Counted from the stretch's first letter, positions 23,507 through 30,953 are shown. The stretch is DNA of 30,953 nucleotides from GCA-2693325 sp964011675 (GCA_964011675.1 CAXGPR010000038.1:1-30953), one strand, 5' to 3'. The notes: a model not told the origin generated them from the sequence alone. Program-made: numbers and translations.

Positions 23507-24763
23507 ATGAAGATTGTCGATATCGAAACCATTGCACTGCGCGTGCCTTATGAAGAGCGCATCCGCAAAGCGTTTTATCACTTTGCCATGACAGAAGAGC
23601 TAACGCTGTATAGGTTCCACACAGACACCGGCCTAATCGGGCTAGGGGAACGCGTTGGGCCACCCTTTGAACAAACGCATTTGGAGCCCTATTTGGGCAG
23701 CGACCCCTTTGATCACGTCATGGGCACGGGGCCATTTAACCTCGATATGGCCTGCTACGACCTGATGGGTAAACACCTGGGGCAACCCGCTTGGAAGCTA
23801 ATGGGCCAGCAGCGCAGAAAGTGGGTAAGCATGGGTTGGTGGATGCCCTGCATGTCGCCGGAAGACTCGGCGCGCGAAGTGGAGGTCGCCGCCGAACGCG
23901 GCTATCGCGGGCTCAAGTGCAAAGCGCGTGCATTTTACGACGTAGTCGAACAAGCCGAAGCCATGCAGCAGGTCGCTCCGGACGACTTCCGCATTGAGTT
24001 TGACTTTAACGGAGCACTGATCAGCGTAGAGAAGGCGCTACCCGTGCTGCGCGCACTAGAAGGCATACCAGTAGTCAAAGGGGTCGAGGAACCCATTTTC
24101 GCCTATGACGTGGGGGGATGGCAGCGCTTGCACAGTGAGATCCGCATTCCTTTTTACATGCACGGCGTAAGCACGATTTTCGATGGCCCCTCGCGCCAGC
24201 CGTCCGGGCCGTGGCTTGGCCTGCGCGCAGGCGACTTTGAAGGAGCGCTGTGCAGTCATGAAAACATCCGCAATGCGTTGGCCGCTTCGTGGGCCTTTGC
24301 CGCGGCCAATACGCCAATCCTCTTGCAATACGTCGGCACAGGTATTACGAGCGCCTTCGCCAGTCAGATGGGCGCCGTCATGCACACGGCAACGCTCCCA
24401 GGCGTAACCGCTAGCCACGCATACGAAGACGATCTCATAGCGCAGCCGCTAGACGTGCAGCGGGGATTTATGCGCGTTCCCGAGGGACCCGGCCTCGGCA
24501 TCGAACTCGACGAGGATGCCGTTTCCCGTTACCAGAAGACCCAAGCAGTGCAGTGGCCACGCCACGTCTCTATCGTAGAACTTCCCGGTGGCGTCCAGCA
24601 CTACTACCGCAATCTGCAGCAGGCCGAAGACCTGATGAAGCAAGGGGTCGACGAATCCTTTGCGCCCGGCGTGCGCCTGCGTGAATGGGAAGACGACGGT
24701 AGCGAAACATTTGAACGAACCTGGACGAATCTGCAAGAAACTAACTGGCCCGTTTGGGACTAG
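23507..24763 (+). CDS. Enolase-superfamily (mandelate racemase/muconate lactonizing enzyme-like) protein with His at third metal site
   Basis: 418 residues. The capping domain (about 1-115) is followed by a TIM barrel. RGLKCKA supplies the KxK pair (K137, K139) typical of the muconate lactonizing enzyme type. D166 (IEFDFNG) and E194 (GVEEPI) fit the first two Mg ligands. The third ligand, normally Asp or Glu in the pattern P-I-A-L-D-E, is His219 here (PFYMHGV). The enzyme may bind metal differently or have lost racemase/dehydratase chemistry. The SD AGAGG seven bases before the ATG fixes the start. Its stop shares CTAG with the stop of the convergent PhyH gene. A C-terminal tail of roughly 50 residues beyond the usual family end, rich in acidic residues and Trp, is unusual. 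Substrate unknown. Confidence 0.8.
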   Translation: MKIVDIETIALRVPYEERIRKAFYHFAMTEELTLYRFHTDTGLIGLGERVGPPFEQTHLEPYLGSDPFDHVMGTGPFNLDMACYDLMGKHLGQPAWKLMGQQRRKWVSMGWWMPCMSPEDSAREVEVAAERGYRGLKCKARAFYDVVEQAEAMQQVAPDDFRIEFDFNGALISVEKALPVLRALEGIPVVKGVEEPIFAYDVGGWQRLHSEIRIPFYMHGVSTIFDGPSRQPSGPWLGLRAGDFEGALCSHENIRNALAASWAFAAANTPILLQYVGTGITSAFASQMGAVMHTATLPGVTASHAYEDDLIAQPLDVQRGFMRVPEGPGLGIELDEDAVSRYQKTQAVQWPRHVSIVELPGGVQHYYRNLQQAEDLMKQGVDESFAPGVRLREWEDDGSETFERTWTNLQETNWPVWD

Positions 24764-25644
24764 CTTTCCTGCACATTTAGATCCCACGCCTGCCAGTAGT
24801 AGCGCAGCGGATCACCAGCGTCCCAATCCGCATAGATTTCCTCCCAATTTTGCCAGCCCATATGAGGCAGCAACGAGTCTGCCCGCACGGAATGGCTCTG
24901 CGGCTGGTAGCGATAGTCTACCGACAGGCGCAGACGATCTTTCGTCTCGTTGTCGCGGCCCTGATGAACAGCTAGACTATGCACAAAAAGCACGTCGCCG
25001 CATTGGAAATCGCCGCCAAACCACCCAGCCTCTTCTCCCACATCGACGGCGCGGCCGCCGGCTCCCTGTGCCTCGTGCACGTCGCGTATAAAACCCACCT
25101 CGTGCATACCGCGAGCCACGGCTATCGAACCCAACTCAGCTGGACAGTCACCCAAGGGAATCCATGCCGTCCACGTCTCGTCGCTACCACCAATGTAAAA
25201 ATAATCCTGATGTGGCGGCGTAGAATGCATCTGCGTCTGCGGAAACATAGCCCGGCAAATATTACGACTGTGCGGTAAAACCGCTTCGCCAAAAAGCACA
25301 CCTAAGGCATTTATAATTGCTCTGTGTAGCGCGAGCGCGTGGAAAGCGCGCAGTTTAAGCACGTCGCAGTAAAAGGACTTCCAGCGCGGGTCGCTCGACT
25401 CAATCACCGTGCGTTCTGCGTGCACAATACCCTCCATCAAATCTTTATCCTGTGCAAGCCAACCGTGCCGTGCGCAGACGTCGAGTACCTGTCGGCGTAC
25501 GTCGAGCACGTCGCTTTGGGGCAACAAGCCCTTAAAAAAAAGACAACCGTCTTGGCGCGCGCGCTGGCGCAGTGCTTCTGGGTCGTTTAGCAGTGACGTT
25601 GTATCGACGTAATACTGCACGTCGCGCATGGTAGTCATCGCCAT
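24760..25644 (-). CDS. PhyH-family Fe(II)/2-oxoglutarate dioxygenase, canonical triad
   Basis: 294 residues from ATG 25644, with GGGAG about nine bases upstream. The iron triad is complete: H145-Q146-D147 in TPPHQDYFYIGG and H227 in SLAVHQGRDN; Arg residues in DRLRLSVDYRY can hold 2-oxoglutarate. WTAWIPLGDCPAELGSIAVARGMH is a classic PhyH core stretch (shown in full only to H181). It should oxidise a small carboxylate or amine; no substrate can be given. It converges on the enolase-superfamily gene with a shared 4-base stop. Some 48 bases upstream lies the frameshifted remnant of an Ldh-type dehydrogenase on the same strand, which may once have been its operon partner. Confidence 0.86.
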   Translation of the reverse strand: MAMTTMRDVQYYVDTTSLLNDPEALRQRARQDGCLFFKGLLPQSDVLDVRRQVLDVCARHGWLAQDKDLMEGIVHAERTVIESSDPRWKSFYCDVLKLRAFHALALHRAIINALGVLFGEAVLPHSRNICRAMFPQTQMHSTPPHQDYFYIGGSDETWTAWIPLGDCPAELGSIAVARGMHEVGFIRDVHEAQGAGGRAVDVGEEAGWFGGDFQCGDVLFVHSLAVHQGRDNETKDRLRLSVDYRYQPQSHSVRADSLLPHMGWQNWEEIYADWDAGDPLRYYWQAWDLNVQES

Positions 25645-25691
25645 AAGTAGTGCTCCCTTTACAGTCTTTCGGTAAGTGTATACACGAGCGT

Positions 25692-25887
25692 TTAAAAAGG
25701 TCCGTTGACGTCGACGTCGCGCATGAGCCGCACATAGCGGCGCAAATAAGCCGTGCCGTGCGTGTAAATACCCCAGGCTTCGGTATCAAAAAGCAGTTTA
25801 GCCATCAGTTCAGCATCATCCCTGCGCATGCACAGCGCGCAAACAGCGCGTGCAAAAATCAACGAGTTCAGCGTGAACAATCCGCAT
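25692..25887 (-). pseudogene. N-terminal remnant of a malate/L-lactate dehydrogenase-family (Ldh_2) gene, frameshifted
   Basis: ATG at 25887 opens MRIVHAELVDFCTRCLRAV, which matches the start of Ldh_2-family NAD(P)-dependent dehydrogenases, but reaches a TGA after AQG. One frame over, with one base too many near 25821-25823 (GGG), the match continues as DDAELMAKLLFDTEAWGIYT, then HGTAYLRRYVRLMRDV and NGPF, ending in TAA at 25692. The whole continuous reading equals the first 65 or so residues of a protein that is normally about 330-350 long. The other 80 percent is missing: the PhyH gene starts soon after. So the gene is broken twice, by a frameshift and by a large deletion. Recognition rests on DDAEL, the GI.THGT motif and the following Leu/Tyr-Val pattern. 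Confidence 0.7.
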
Positions 25888-25923
25888 TAAAAAAAGAGAT
25901 TCTAACATCGCAGCACCATGCTC

Positions 25924-27009
25924 TCAGGGTTGCTCTCGGCGAAAAGGACGAGTCAGCTTAAGCGTGCGCTCAGCGCGATCATACCAGCCCTGCGGAAGAA
26001 ATTCATCGCTGTGCATATAGCACTGCACGCGCACGATATCGCTGCCCTCCACAAAGGTGAGGAGACGGCTCTTGGGCACATTCTCCGGCCCGTGGTAGCG
26101 ACTCAGGCACGCCGCGTTGATAAAGTGCGTTCCGCCCCATTTTGTTTCGACGTGTGACTTGCCACCGTGCGTATCATCTGGATGAGTGTGGGTATGACCA
26201 CCCAACCATAAATCTATCGAACCGGGATGCGACTCCAAATACTGTTCGAACGCGCCCGAATCGGGTTGGCTGTCTACAAAGTACAAGTACGACGCGCCGA
26301 TCGGCGCACCCTGCGGCTTATAGCCGTGGTAATGACTCTGCCAATGACCGTCGGCATCTCGCTTTACCCCCTCCCAATCTCCAGAGGCCACGGTCGTATT
26401 CTTAAGCATGTAGTGATGTGCTGAAACGATGATGTGATCAGGGTGAGTCTCAACCTGCTCCCTCCACCAAGCAAAGGTCTCGCCCGTCACTACGCCGGCC
26501 GGATTGCCGCCTAGCGTGCCGCGTCCAACCGTCTGTGACGGCTCGTTGATATCGCTCATGAGTAAAAAGAGCACGTTGCCGACGGTAAATCTGTAGCGCT
26601 CCCACGTCCCGGTCGTCGGATAAGGACGGCGGCTGGCGTCGACACCGGAGTACGCCGTATGGGCACCCATCGGATCAATCCATTTCTGCCACCACCAGGC
26701 CGGCGGCTCCGACAGACCGCTGCGATCGTGATTGCCGCAGATACTGTAAACATCTTCGCGCCGATGTCTTTCCAGAGCGGAAAATTGCCGCACGACTTCG
26801 CGCCCCTCTTCGTCGTCGGGTACATCCTGTCCGCCCGACATATCGCCGATGTCGATGGCAATATCCCAGTGGAACGGCGGTCCTCCAACGTCACCGCTCT
26901 GTTCTGACGTACGTAGGGCATCGGCTAGGCTGGAACGATTAGCACGCGCTAGGTCAGTCCCGACGTGCGCATCGCCAAAAACCCACAGCGCAAATGGATC
27001 ACCGATCAT
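25924..27009 (-). CDS. Calcineurin-like metallophosphoesterase
   Basis: 361 residues from ATG 27009. A longer open frame reaches 27057, but GGAGA about six bases before 27009 and the immediate start of the first motif favour the shorter form. All metallophosphoesterase motifs are in order: FGDAHVG (D13, H15), IDIGDMSGG (D56), CGNHDR (N93, H94), VSAHHYML, and GGHTHTHPDD. These residues bind two metal ions and hydrolyse phosphate esters. No signal peptide is apparent, so it is probably cytoplasmic. The substrate could be a nucleotide, a phosphodiester or a phosphoprotein. It is divergent from the unknown TIM-barrel-like gene and lies 36 bases upstream of the broken Ldh remnant. Confidence 0.88.
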   Translation of the reverse strand: MIGDPFALWVFGDAHVGTDLARANRSSLADALRTSEQSGDVGGPPFHWDIAIDIGDMSGGQDVPDDEEGREVVRQFSALERHRREDVYSICGNHDRSGLSEPPAWWWQKWIDPMGAHTAYSGVDASRRPYPTTGTWERYRFTVGNVLFLLMSDINEPSQTVGRGTLGGNPAGVVTGETFAWWREQVETHPDHIIVSAHHYMLKNTTVASGDWEGVKRDADGHWQSHYHGYKPQGAPIGASYLYFVDSQPDSGAFEQYLESHPGSIDLWLGGHTHTHPDDTHGGKSHVETKWGGTHFINAACLSRYHGPENVPKSRLLTFVEGSDIVRVQCYMHSDEFLPQGWYDRAERTLKLTRPFRREQP

Positions 27010-27147
27010 ACTCTCTCCATCGATACGAAACGTGTGCTCGACCAACCGCCTGCGCAATCAGCAGCGGCTCAACCACGCAGATGCGCAATAGATGCAGAGA
27101 CAATATAGATTTGACCAGAGCAAAGGCCAACCGCGATCTCTCGCGCA

Positions 27148-27176
27148 TTGATAACGCGGGTCCCGTGCATTATGCT
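27148..27176 (+). promoter_or_regulatory. Putative sigma-70 promoter of the unknown/GalB-like operon
   Basis: TTGATA at 27148-27153 is separated by exactly 17 bases from TATGCT at 27171-27176. The predicted start near 27183 leaves a leader of about 48 bases before the ATG at 27231. The rest of the 221-base divergent region shows nothing else clear. Confidence 0.5.
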
Positions 27177-27230
27177 TGCTGTCACGAGCGACCTCTAACG
27201 CACGAGAGATACCAACCTCAGGAGATCGAT

Positions 27231-28577
27231 ATGGAAGCCTGGATTTTTGTGCACGACCCCCTTGAACGCTACCTAGACGACTACAAGCGGACTTTTGACG
27301 CTTGGGAGGCAGGCGGCGTGCGCGGTATCGTTGTTGGCTATCTGCGCTTTATAGGTGAAAACGGTGAGAATCTACCCACTTTTCACTCCGATCCAGCGGT
27401 GTACAAATCCTTTGGGATCGCGCCGCCAGCAGAGGGTCCGCGTGATCCCAAAAAAGAGCAGAAGTTTCAGGCCATGCTCGACGATGCGGCCTCGCGCGGT
27501 TGGCATATTATGACCTTTTACGCCGGCGGCGGCGGCAGCAGCCTGCCCATCGAAGACGATCCGCACGGCGTCATATCCTACGCTGCGCGCATCCAAGACA
27601 CCATGAACGCCCTACCCCAAGCACACGGCATCGTGCAGGACGGCCCTGGCGAACAGCACTACGAGCTAGCCTTTCACCACGGCGGTGAGCTGCTGGAAAT
27701 TCGACCCGGCAGCGAGGAGCGCTTTACCGCTCTGGGCTTTGACTTGGGACAATTACAGAGCGGTATCGATCATCTGCGCACCAGCCTGCACGGCCTGACG
27801 CCAGCGGCCGTGCGCTATCAGGCGGCGGCCGGCACGCTGGCCGGCATGCAGCTCTTCGATATCAACGAGGACGTGATCTACTGGCTGCGGGCGCGCCGGC
27901 AGCTGGCGCTCGGCTACATAGAAGGCCTAGCCGAACAGATGCCCAAACTGAATCGAAAAGTGGAGCTGGGCGGCATCCCGCGCACGGCGGCCTTTTCTTC
28001 GTTGACCTGCCAGGACTACGTCGAGATGGGCCGGCTCTTTGACTACGTCTTTCCCAAACACTACTACTGGCACCGCGGCTTTGACGGCCTCTATGGCACG
28101 GTTGCACGCTGGGTGCAGCGGCTGCTCGACTGGAACCCCACGCTGAGCGAAGCCGACGGACTGGCCGTCGTCCGCGCGCTCTTCGGCATTGAGCTACCCG
28201 GTGTGCACAGCTTGCTCGATATGGAAATGGGCTTTCCCGACGAGTTCTTCTCACAGGTCGTCTACGGCGAAACGCAGCGCGCGCTAGACGCCATCGGGTC
28301 CGACAAAACCATCTGCTGGGTGTCCACCGGACGCGCTCCACACGCCGGAGACGCCATGACGGCGCGCGACCTGTATAAGATACTGGACGCCTCGCGCCAG
28401 GCCGGTCTCAAGCGCTTTCTCTTTCATCCCGATCCCGAACCCGGCGCAGCCGAGTGGCATATTCTAACCAATATGTGCGGCACGCCGTGGAAAGAAGATA
28501 TGGACGGATCTTACTGGCCGGCCGACACGCCGCGCTCGACCTTCAGCGGCCACCGCGAACCCGAGCGCTACCGATAG
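27231..28577 (+). CDS. Conserved-looking protein of unknown function, TIM-barrel-like
   Basis: 448 residues. The frame is open further upstream to 26994, but ATG 27231 has AGGAG six bases before it and the extension would overlap the divergent phosphoesterase start. I do not recognise a named family. The protein has no signal peptide. Alternating hydrophobic strands and helices (GGVRGIVVGYLRFIG, RGWHIMTFYAGGG, DKTICWVSTGR, GLKRFLFHPDPEPG) look like a glycosidase-type TIM barrel, and motifs such as YVFPKHYYWHRGFDGLYG and LLDMEMGFPDEFF carry candidate acidic and His residues. The gene lies 42 bases before a GalB-like gene on the same strand and probably shares its message. A role in sugar or sugar-acid metabolism is only inferred. 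Confidence 0.7.
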   Translation: MEAWIFVHDPLERYLDDYKRTFDAWEAGGVRGIVVGYLRFIGENGENLPTFHSDPAVYKSFGIAPPAEGPRDPKKEQKFQAMLDDAASRGWHIMTFYAGGGGSSLPIEDDPHGVISYAARIQDTMNALPQAHGIVQDGPGEQHYELAFHHGGELLEIRPGSEERFTALGFDLGQLQSGIDHLRTSLHGLTPAAVRYQAAAGTLAGMQLFDINEDVIYWLRARRQLALGYIEGLAEQMPKLNRKVELGGIPRTAAFSSLTCQDYVEMGRLFDYVFPKHYYWHRGFDGLYGTVARWVQRLLDWNPTLSEADGLAVVRALFGIELPGVHSLLDMEMGFPDEFFSQVVYGETQRALDAIGSDKTICWVSTGRAPHAGDAMTARDLYKILDASRQAGLKRFLFHPDPEPGAAEWHILTNMCGTPWKEDMDGSYWPADTPRSTFSGHREPERYR

Positions 28578-28619
28578 AACAGCAGCACTACTACAACCAG
28601 GAATTAGGGGAACGTACAC

Positions 28620-29381
28620 ATGAGAGATCTTATCAGCGGCGACCACCGCGTACTAGTTTTCAGCGCCCACGCCGCCGACTTTTGTTCGCGGGCCGGCGGC
28701 ACCATCGCCCGTCTTACGGAGGCCGGTAGCAGCGTGCACATCGTCGACTTCAGCTACGGAGAGCGCTGCGAATCACCGGCTCTGTGGGCACGCGACCCGC
28801 AGCCATCCATAGAAGAGATCAAGAACCTGCGCGCCGAAGAGATGCAGCAAGCAGCCCAAGTGCTAGGGGCCACAATAGAGTGTCTGGACTTTGGCGACAG
28901 CCCGCTGCTGATCGGACCCGAGCGGCGACAGCAGCTGCTCGAACTCTTTCGCCATCGCCAGCCCAATCTAGTATTGACGCACTGGAAAGACGACATTCTC
29001 CATCCCGACCACTGCGCCGCCACCGAAGCCGTCATATGGGCCAGTCGCTACTGCTTCCGACCTGGCATTGAAGGCGGCTCCCCACCCTGCCCCGCACCAC
29101 AAGTCCTCTTTTACGAGACCACGCTAGGGACGGCTCCCGTCGCCCACTACGTGCCCAACTTCTTTGTCGATATATCGCCCAGCTACGAGCGCAAGTGTCA
29201 GGCACTCGACTGCTTTCACGCCCAGCCAGGTCTGGCCGAGCGCTACGGTATTCTGGCTAGCTACCGCGCCATAGAGGCCCAGTCTACGGCCTGGATGAAA
29301 GGGTGTGAGTATGCCGAAGGCTTTGTCCGTCTGAGCACAGAAGCAGCCGGATTCAACGGACCCATGGGATTTGGAGCTTAA
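28620..29381 (+). CDS. PIG-L/LmbE-family protein, GalB (4-oxalomesaconate hydratase)-like
   Basis: 253 residues. The zinc site of the family is visible: H17 and D20 in VFSAHAADF (most deacetylases read AHPDDE), and H131 in LHPDHCAATEA. SAHAADFCSRAGGTIA followed by VDFSYGERCESPALW and LGATIECLDFGDSPL resembles 4-oxalomesaconate hydratase GalB of gallate degradation more than sugar N-deacetylases (from memory of the Pseudomonas protein). It could therefore hydrate an unsaturated keto-acid; deacetylation remains an alternative. AGGGGAA nine bases upstream supports the ATG. Its stop shares TTAA with the convergent enolase-superfamily gene. The pairing with a dehydratase-type enzyme suits a sugar-acid or aromatic-acid route (inference). 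Confidence 0.82.
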   Translation: MRDLISGDHRVLVFSAHAADFCSRAGGTIARLTEAGSSVHIVDFSYGERCESPALWARDPQPSIEEIKNLRAEEMQQAAQVLGATIECLDFGDSPLLIGPERRQQLLELFRHRQPNLVLTHWKDDILHPDHCAATEAVIWASRYCFRPGIEGGSPPCPAPQVLFYETTLGTAPVAHYVPNFFVDISPSYERKCQALDCFHAQPGLAERYGILASYRAIEAQSTAWMKGCEYAEGFVRLSTEAAGFNGPMGFGA

Positions 29382-30541
29382 CCACTCACAGACCACGTGC
29401 CTGGCATGCCGCTGTCGCCGCGCTCTACCGCATAGCGGGACAGCGCATCCCGGTCGAGCACTACGCCGAGCCCAGGACCCTGCGGCACCAGCACGTGACC
29501 GCTTTCGTACGTGAGTGGTTCGACGATCAGGTCGTCCTCACGCATAAACTGGCCGATGATATCGCTGCCCAGCGTGCAGGACGGAGTGGCGGCGCACACG
29601 TGCACATAGGAGGCATCTAGAATCCCTAGGTCCAAGCCCGAGCCGCGCCATATCGTCATATCGGCAACCTCGGCCATGTAGCCGAGACGATGCACCGTGC
29701 TCATGGTCCCACGCAGATTAAAGACATCAGCCGCTCCTAGGCGGATCGCCTGTAACACGTCATCAGGGCGCTCCATATGCAGCGCCAGCGGAATAAGCAG
29801 ATGCCGGCGCAGCTCGGCGTAGGCGCGTAAATCGTCTTTGGGCAGGGGATCTTCAAACACTTCGATTGGATAGTCGACCAGCGCCTCGGCCAACGCCAGC
29901 GTATCTTCCATAGAGCGAAAACGCTGGTTGGGATCGAGGCTAATGCGGAAGTCTGGACCGCAGGCCTCGTAAATGGCCTGAACGCGCTCGACGTTTGGGT
30001 CTTCTAAGATACATTTAATCTTAATGCCGCCAAAACCCAGCTGCTGTCCCTCGCGCGCTACGTGCGCCAGCGCTTCGGGCGGCAGGCGTCCCGACCAGTA
30101 GTGAACCAGCACACGGTCGCGCACGGAACCGCCCAATAGCTGGTGGATCGGCACGCCGTGAGCCTGGCCTACCAGATCGGCAAGAGCCACTTCAAACGCG
30201 TGGATAGAGGGGTTGTGATCGACCGGTCGAACGGCGACCATGGCACCCAGGTCGCGAGCGTTGACGGCCGTTGAATCGTGCGGCAGTTCGAGATACTGCA
30301 GCGACATACGCGTCGGATCTTTACCCAAGAGAAATTCGGCGGCCGCGCGAACCGCCCTGTCCGGCGTGCCTTTCCACGTCTCACCAAGGCCGGCAAAACC
30401 GTCATCGGTGTGCAGCTCTATAATGTGTTTGTGTAAATCTTCCGTCGGCACATAGCCGTCTTTAACGGCTGCGGTAGGATCGACTGGTGCCGTGCTCATA
30501 GGCACGTGCACGCGATGCACGTCAATGCGAATTATCTTCAC
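29378..30541 (-). CDS. Enolase-superfamily (mandelate racemase/muconate lactonizing enzyme-like) protein, His at third metal site
   Basis: 387 residues starting at GTG 30541, with GAGG five bases upstream. After the capping domain (about 1-135), GGIKIKC carries the KxK pair (K174, K176). SLDPNQR gives D203 and VFEDPLP gives E230, the first two metal ligands. At the third, PLALHMERPD has His255 where PIALDES would be normal, and NLRG replaces the usual N-I-K-P, putting Arg277 in place of the catalytic Lys. The same Asp-to-His change is found in the enolase-superfamily gene at 23507, though the two proteins are otherwise distant. Dehydratase or racemase action on a sugar acid is possible but not secure. 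It is divergent from a sulfatase gene and shares its stop bases with the GalB-like gene. Confidence 0.82.
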   Translation of the reverse strand: MKIIRIDVHRVHVPMSTAPVDPTAAVKDGYVPTEDLHKHIIELHTDDGFAGLGETWKGTPDRAVRAAAEFLLGKDPTRMSLQYLELPHDSTAVNARDLGAMVAVRPVDHNPSIHAFEVALADLVGQAHGVPIHQLLGGSVRDRVLVHYWSGRLPPEALAHVAREGQQLGFGGIKIKCILEDPNVERVQAIYEACGPDFRISLDPNQRFRSMEDTLALAEALVDYPIEVFEDPLPKDDLRAYAELRRHLLIPLALHMERPDDVLQAIRLGAADVFNLRGTMSTVHRLGYMAEVADMTIWRGSGLDLGILDASYVHVCAATPSCTLGSDIIGQFMREDDLIVEPLTYESGHVLVPQGPGLGVVLDRDALSRYAVERGDSGMPGTWSVSG

Positions 30542-30656
30542 TGCTCCCTCGTTGTCTCTTACTACGCGATTCTATATTTTGCCTGTACATGCGGCGCGGC
30601 ATTTCAATTGACTCCCGCTCTGACTATGCAAAACGCAATCTAAAAATACGCACAGC

Positions 30657-30953
30657 ATGCCATCGCGAGACAGACCTAATATACTGTGTATTAGCAACCA
30701 CGACTCCAGCGCTTGGAACTACGGCTGCTACGGAGATCAATACGGTCACACTCCCCGCATAGACCAATTCGCAGCCGAGGGAGTGCGATATACCCGAGCC
30801 TTCACAGCGGGCCCGATCTGCTCACCGTCGCGCACGAATCGGCAGAGAATGGGTTCTCCGTCGCGTGGTGGAACGAATCCGCTGGGCAAGCGATCAACGG
30901 GCGTAAGACGACTACGGAACTGCGCCAAAAAGTCGGGCAGTACAGCGGGCGCT
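30657..30953 (+). CDS. Sulfatase N-terminus, cut by window end; family match stops after CSPSR
   Basis: From ATG 30657 the first 60 residues are clearly a type I sulfatase: RPNILCISNHDSSAWNYGCYG, then HTPRIDQFAAEGVRYTRAFT and GPICSPSRT (first stretch cut at the strand end). C55 in CSPSR is the residue converted to formylglycine, the catalytic group that hydrolyses sulfate esters. After position 60 the frame stays open to the edge, but the sequence (NRQRMGSPSRGGTNPLGKRS) no longer looks like a sulfatase, where ALMTG-type residues are expected. A frameshift, a rearrangement or an assembly-edge artefact near 30838 is possible. No SD stands out. The gene is divergent from the enolase-superfamily gene, with 115 bases between them. 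The enzyme would act on sulfated sugars. Confidence 0.65.
   Translation, partial: MPSRDRPNILCISNHDSSAWNYGCYGDQYGHTPRIDQFAAEGVRYTRAFTAGPICSPSRTNRQRMGSPSRGGTNPLGKRSTGVRRLRNCAKKSGSTAGA

Noticed and set aside
26994..27230. Upstream extension of the unknown TIM-barrel-like gene, overlapping the phosphoesterase start
   Set aside because: Composition is unlike the rest of the protein, a promoter-like pair lies inside it, and ATG 27231 has a strong SD.
27862..28341. 159-residue Arg-rich minus-strand frame
   Set aside because: Antisense shadow of a GC-rich gene; almost only Arg, Pro, Ser and Ala, with no pattern.

Overview
The window looks like a chromosomal piece from an uncultured, probably marine or sponge-associated, Gram-negative bacterium of the Poribacteria/Latescibacterota kind. 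This is inference, from the mix of several phytanoyl-CoA dioxygenase-family (PhyH) enzymes, several enolase-superfamily sugar-acid dehydratases, a Gfo/Idh/MocA oxidoreductase, a sulfatase and large secreted proteins with FlgD/CHU_C-type C-termini. No rRNA, tRNA, CRISPR array, phage gene or intact insertion sequence was seen. Starts are usually preceded by a clear Shine-Dalgarno (SD) sequence, and TTG and GTG starts occur.

Layout. 1-5442, minus strand: an exported CBM9/DOMON-like protein cut by the window edge, then a two-gene surface unit, a 660-aa protein with a discoidin-like region and FlgD-type C-terminus followed by an 887-aa outer-membrane/surface protein with EF-hand-like calcium loops. 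5740-12400: pncC, then a catabolic block with a galactonate/mannonate-type dehydratase, a PhyH enzyme with an HxG in place of HxD, a Gfo/Idh/MocA oxidoreductase, a canonical PhyH enzyme, a DUF1015 protein and a xylose-isomerase-like TIM barrel preceded by a coupled 15-codon leader ORF. 12940-15123: a PhoD-like phosphatase, an orphan YjfB-like motility protein behind a sigma-28-like promoter, a small excisionase-type HTH protein and a 558-bp structured non-coding stretch. 15124-23438: a peptide/microcin-C-type ABC importer, yejA1-yejA2-yejB-yejE-yejF, followed with no gap by nei (endonuclease VIII). 23507-30953: a second catabolic block with two enolase-superfamily proteins whose third metal-ligand position is His, a third PhyH enzyme, a frameshifted remnant of a malate/lactate-type dehydrogenase, a calcineurin-like phosphoesterase, an unknown TIM-barrel-like protein, a GalB-like PIG-L protein and the start of a sulfatase.

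How it fits together (inference). The two catabolic blocks carry the enzyme types expected for breakdown of sugar acids from sulfated or uronic polysaccharides: sulfatase, dehydratases, oxidoreductase, isomerase, PhyH hydroxylases and a GalB-like hydratase/deacetylase. The Yej importer would bring in oligopeptides. The most unusual points are the HxG PhyH enzyme, the two His-substituted enolase-superfamily proteins, three convergent gene pairs that share one palindromic 4-base stop, the base-composition change inside the yej operon, the sigma-28-like promoter in front of yjfB, and the leader ORF in front of the isomerase.
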